The notes under the pieces were generated by a model, which saw only the letters and a program-made list of their open reading frames with translations, was not told the origin of the DNA and made no database searches. Of a stretch of 64,000 nt of DNA, positions 62,322 to 64,000 are shown piece by piece (position 1 is the stretch's first letter; every line of letters starts with the position of its first letter). Made by a program: the position numbers and the translations under genes. The stretch comes from Streptomyces coelicoflavus (lineage in GTDB: Bacteria; Actinomycetota; Actinomycetes; Streptomycetales; Streptomycetaceae), in contig NZ_BEWB01000005.1 of NCBI RefSeq assembly GCF_003112555.1, positions 1-64,000 of the forward strand, in the 5' to 3' direction.

Positions 62322-63731
62322 ATGGCCACTCACCTCGTGAACGGGTACTCCGACTCCCGCCTTTCCTCCTGGCAGCGCGTGCGCGAGTTCGCCGTGCCGC
62401 CCTCCATGATCGAGACCGCGACCACCCGCCGCCGTGCCGGGGACTGGGCGGGCGCGTGCGCCGCCGCGGCCGTCGACGTCGACCTCGACCTGCGTTCCGC
62501 GGCCCGCGCCCACGGCCACGCGCTCGCCTCCCGGCTCCGGACCGACCTGCGGCACCTCGCTCCCGACCTGCTGCGCTGGCACATGCCGAGGATCGCCCCG
62601 GACGGCCTGCTCCGCCCGGGCCTCACCCTCACCCTGGCCCGGTACGACACCGAGGACCGCGACGGCGTACGCCCGGTGCACCTCGTCGTCCGCACCCCGC
62701 CCGCCTGGGCGGACGGCGGTCAGCGCATCAGCCTCGCCCTGTGGGACGGCTCGGGCCCGGACACCGGCACCGCACGGCACCCGCACCCCCGGCCCAGCCG
62801 GCGCTTCCGGCTCGACCTGCACCGTCACCTGTGGGACGCGCGCAGAACCGGTGAACTGCGCGTCCGCTCGGGCGCCGACCTGCCACCGCCCGCCGACGCC
62901 CCGTCCGGCGTCCCGGGACCGCCGGGGACGGTGCCGCCGGGGCGGCGCTGCGCCGTCGGCCGGTGGGCGGCCGAGGCGCGGATCCTGCTCCGGGCCGAGG
63001 ACACCGGTTCCACGACGGTCGTCGTACGGGTCGGAGCCGGACAGCGGATCGCTTTGGAGACGGACCCGGGCGAGGGGGACCCGTCGGCGCTGCCGCGAAT
63101 CGCCGCACTGCCCCCGGGCGGCCCCTCGTCCGGGCTGCCGATGCTCCCCGACGCGGCCACCTGGATGCTGCCCGACCTGGAACTGGTCCGCGCCGGAGCG
63201 ATCGGGGCGGACCGGCTGCATCCACTGGTCGCCACGGCACTGGCTCCGGGCCGGCGCCCTGTGCCGGCCGCCCCGCCGCGGGCCTGGGACCCGGCGGCGG
63301 GCCCGCGGATCGTCGACTGCCGCGGAGCCCGGCACCGGATCGGCCTCGTCGACGGAGCCCTCGCGGCACTGGACCACGATCCGGCCGAGACCCGCCGCGA
63401 GGAACTGCTCGCGGCGCTGACCGGCACGCCGCTGCCCTGCTTCCAGGCCATCGACGAGGCACACCGGCGTCCGGAGTGCCTCCCCGACATCCGCGAACGC
63501 CTCAACCACGGGGACACCGCCGGTGCCCTCGCCGTCGTCGAGAGCCTGCTGGGCCCCGCCGCACGCCTGCGGGACGGCGCCCTGCGGGACGACCTGGAGG
63601 CCGCCGCGCGACGGCGGATCGCCCACGGCATGTTCCGCGCGGGCCTCGACGAGCCCCCGGCGGGACGCGTCCCGGACCGGCACCGGCCACGCCAGGGCCG
63701 CTCACGCCCGCGCCACGCGACCTTCGACTGA
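62322..63731 (+). CDS. Large hypothetical protein upstream of a MoxR ATPase
   Basis: A 469-aa protein that I do not recognise. It starts ATHLVNGYSDSRLSSWQRVREF and has PPSMIETATTRRRAGDWAGACAAAAVD, DLRSAARAHGHALASRLR and a WDPAAGPRIVDCRGARHRIGLVDG part. An Arg-rich tail ends it (HRPRQGRSRPRHATFD). ATG 62322 has AAGGTGAG 6 nt upstream. It is followed by an AAA ATPase gene 94 nt later. Neighbour ATPases of the MoxR type usually act with VWA proteins, so this is a candidate subunit of such a system. Confidence 0.8.
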   Translation: MATHLVNGYSDSRLSSWQRVREFAVPPSMIETATTRRRAGDWAGACAAAAVDVDLDLRSAARAHGHALASRLRTDLRHLAPDLLRWHMPRIAPDGLLRPGLTLTLARYDTEDRDGVRPVHLVVRTPPAWADGGQRISLALWDGSGPDTGTARHPHPRPSRRFRLDLHRHLWDARRTGELRVRSGADLPPPADAPSGVPGPPGTVPPGRRCAVGRWAAEARILLRAEDTGSTTVVVRVGAGQRIALETDPGEGDPSALPRIAALPPGGPSSGLPMLPDAATWMLPDLELVRAGAIGADRLHPLVATALAPGRRPVPAAPPRAWDPAAGPRIVDCRGARHRIGLVDGALAALDHDPAETRREELLAALTGTPLPCFQAIDEAHRRPECLPDIRERLNHGDTAGALAVVESLLGPAARLRDGALRDDLEAAARRRIAHGMFRAGLDEPPAGRVPDRHRPRQGRSRPRHATFD

Positions 63732-63825
63732 CCCCGGGGGACTTGCGGCCCCCACCGAGGCCCCGGGGCCGAACTCCCCACCCCACGCGGCATCCCGCCC
63801 ACAACCGACCCTCAGGTGATGACAA

Positions 63826-64000
63826 ATGATGACAACTGACCCCGCCATGCCCTCCCAGCTCGACGTGGCCGGTGAACTGCTGACCCTGCTGCGCGACACG
63901 ACCACCGAACCGCGGCCCGACACCCAGCTGGAGGCCCTCACCCTGGCCGTGGCCGCCGACCTCCCCGTGCTGCTGTGGGGAGAGCCCGGCATCGGCAAGA
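63826..64000 (+). CDS. MoxR-type AAA ATPase, 5' part only
   Basis: The first 58 codons are present. They read SQLDVAGELLTLLRDTTTE near the start and end at the Walker A motif GEPGIGK, which is typical of MoxR/AAA_5 ATPases. Start ATG 63826 or 63829. A 7-codon mini-ORF (GTG 63816) overlaps the start. The rest of the gene lies outside the window, so length and partners cannot be judged. Confidence 0.8.
   Translation, partial: MMTTDPAMPSQLDVAGELLTLLRDTTTEPRPDTQLEALTLAVAADLPVLLWGEPGIGK

Overview
The window looks like a chromosomal segment of a Streptomyces species. Base composition is very GC-rich, with strong third-position G/C bias. GTG and even TTG starts are common, many genes appear leaderless, and the families are typical actinomycete ones (GarA-like FHA protein, DUF5999, DUF1707, a third EF-Tu, MocR regulators). 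From memory, and not checked by search, the gene order matches the S. coelicolor region running from about SCO1389 down to about SCO1306. There is no phage, transposon, CRISPR array, rRNA or tRNA, and no large biosynthetic cluster.

Region 1 (1-10.2 kb) is a conserved housekeeping block on the plus strand. It holds a CDP-alcohol phosphatidyltransferase, a GDP-mannose pyrophosphorylase fused to a degenerate phosphomannomutase domain, and a DUF881-Sbp-DUF881 membrane trio. It continues with a GarA-type FHA protein, two MerR-type regulators flanking a bifunctional-nuclease-fold protein (the same order as mycobacterial Rv1827-Rv1830, from memory), and DNA polymerase IV. Region 2 (10.2-14.0 kb) has a PRC-barrel protein and gcvP, the latter preceded by a tandem glycine riboswitch.

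Region 3 (14-26 kb) mixes regulators and small operons: a TOBE-domain HTH protein, DUF1707, a LacI regulator, DUF5999, a GCS2-family ligase, a CPBP protease and a PhzF protein. It ends with a NarL-type two-component system divergent from an FtsX-type ABC exporter, followed by PadR. Region 4 (26-36.8 kb) carries three EamA exporters, one behind a candidate leader peptide. It also has divergent PPOX/MocR and EamA/LysR pairs, a Tat Rieske lipoprotein coupled to a PPOX protein, a HipA-like kinase with DUF3037, and an Asp/Gly-rich surface protein.

Region 5 (37-48 kb) has two SDR reductases, a lone dipeptide-type binding lipoprotein, ung, a divergent TetR/FAD-monooxygenase pair with duplicated 14-bp palindromes, a Gfo/Idh/MocA oxidoreductase and lnt. 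Region 6 (48-64 kb) has an SDR, uppP, a divergent HxlR/thiolase pair, a TVP38 protein, an AlkD-like glycosylase, tuf3, a spermidine-synthase-fold protein and tandem membrane-anchored paralogues. It then has a DUF4442 thioesterase, a DedA protein behind a 34-bp perfect palindrome, two hexapeptide-repeat proteins, an XRE-cupin regulator and a YbaK-type deacylase. The window ends at the start of a MoxR/AAA ATPase locus whose first gene is a large protein of unknown function.

Several genes share one promoter design: a TANNNT-like -10 box followed by 6-7 nt and then the start codon, implying leaderless transcripts. Most accessory genes are divergent regulator/target pairs with visible inverted repeats between them. 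Those repeats, the two leader-ORF-plus-hairpin candidates and the truncated MoxR locus are the most promising leads. All family assignments are by eye from translated sequence; no database search was possible.
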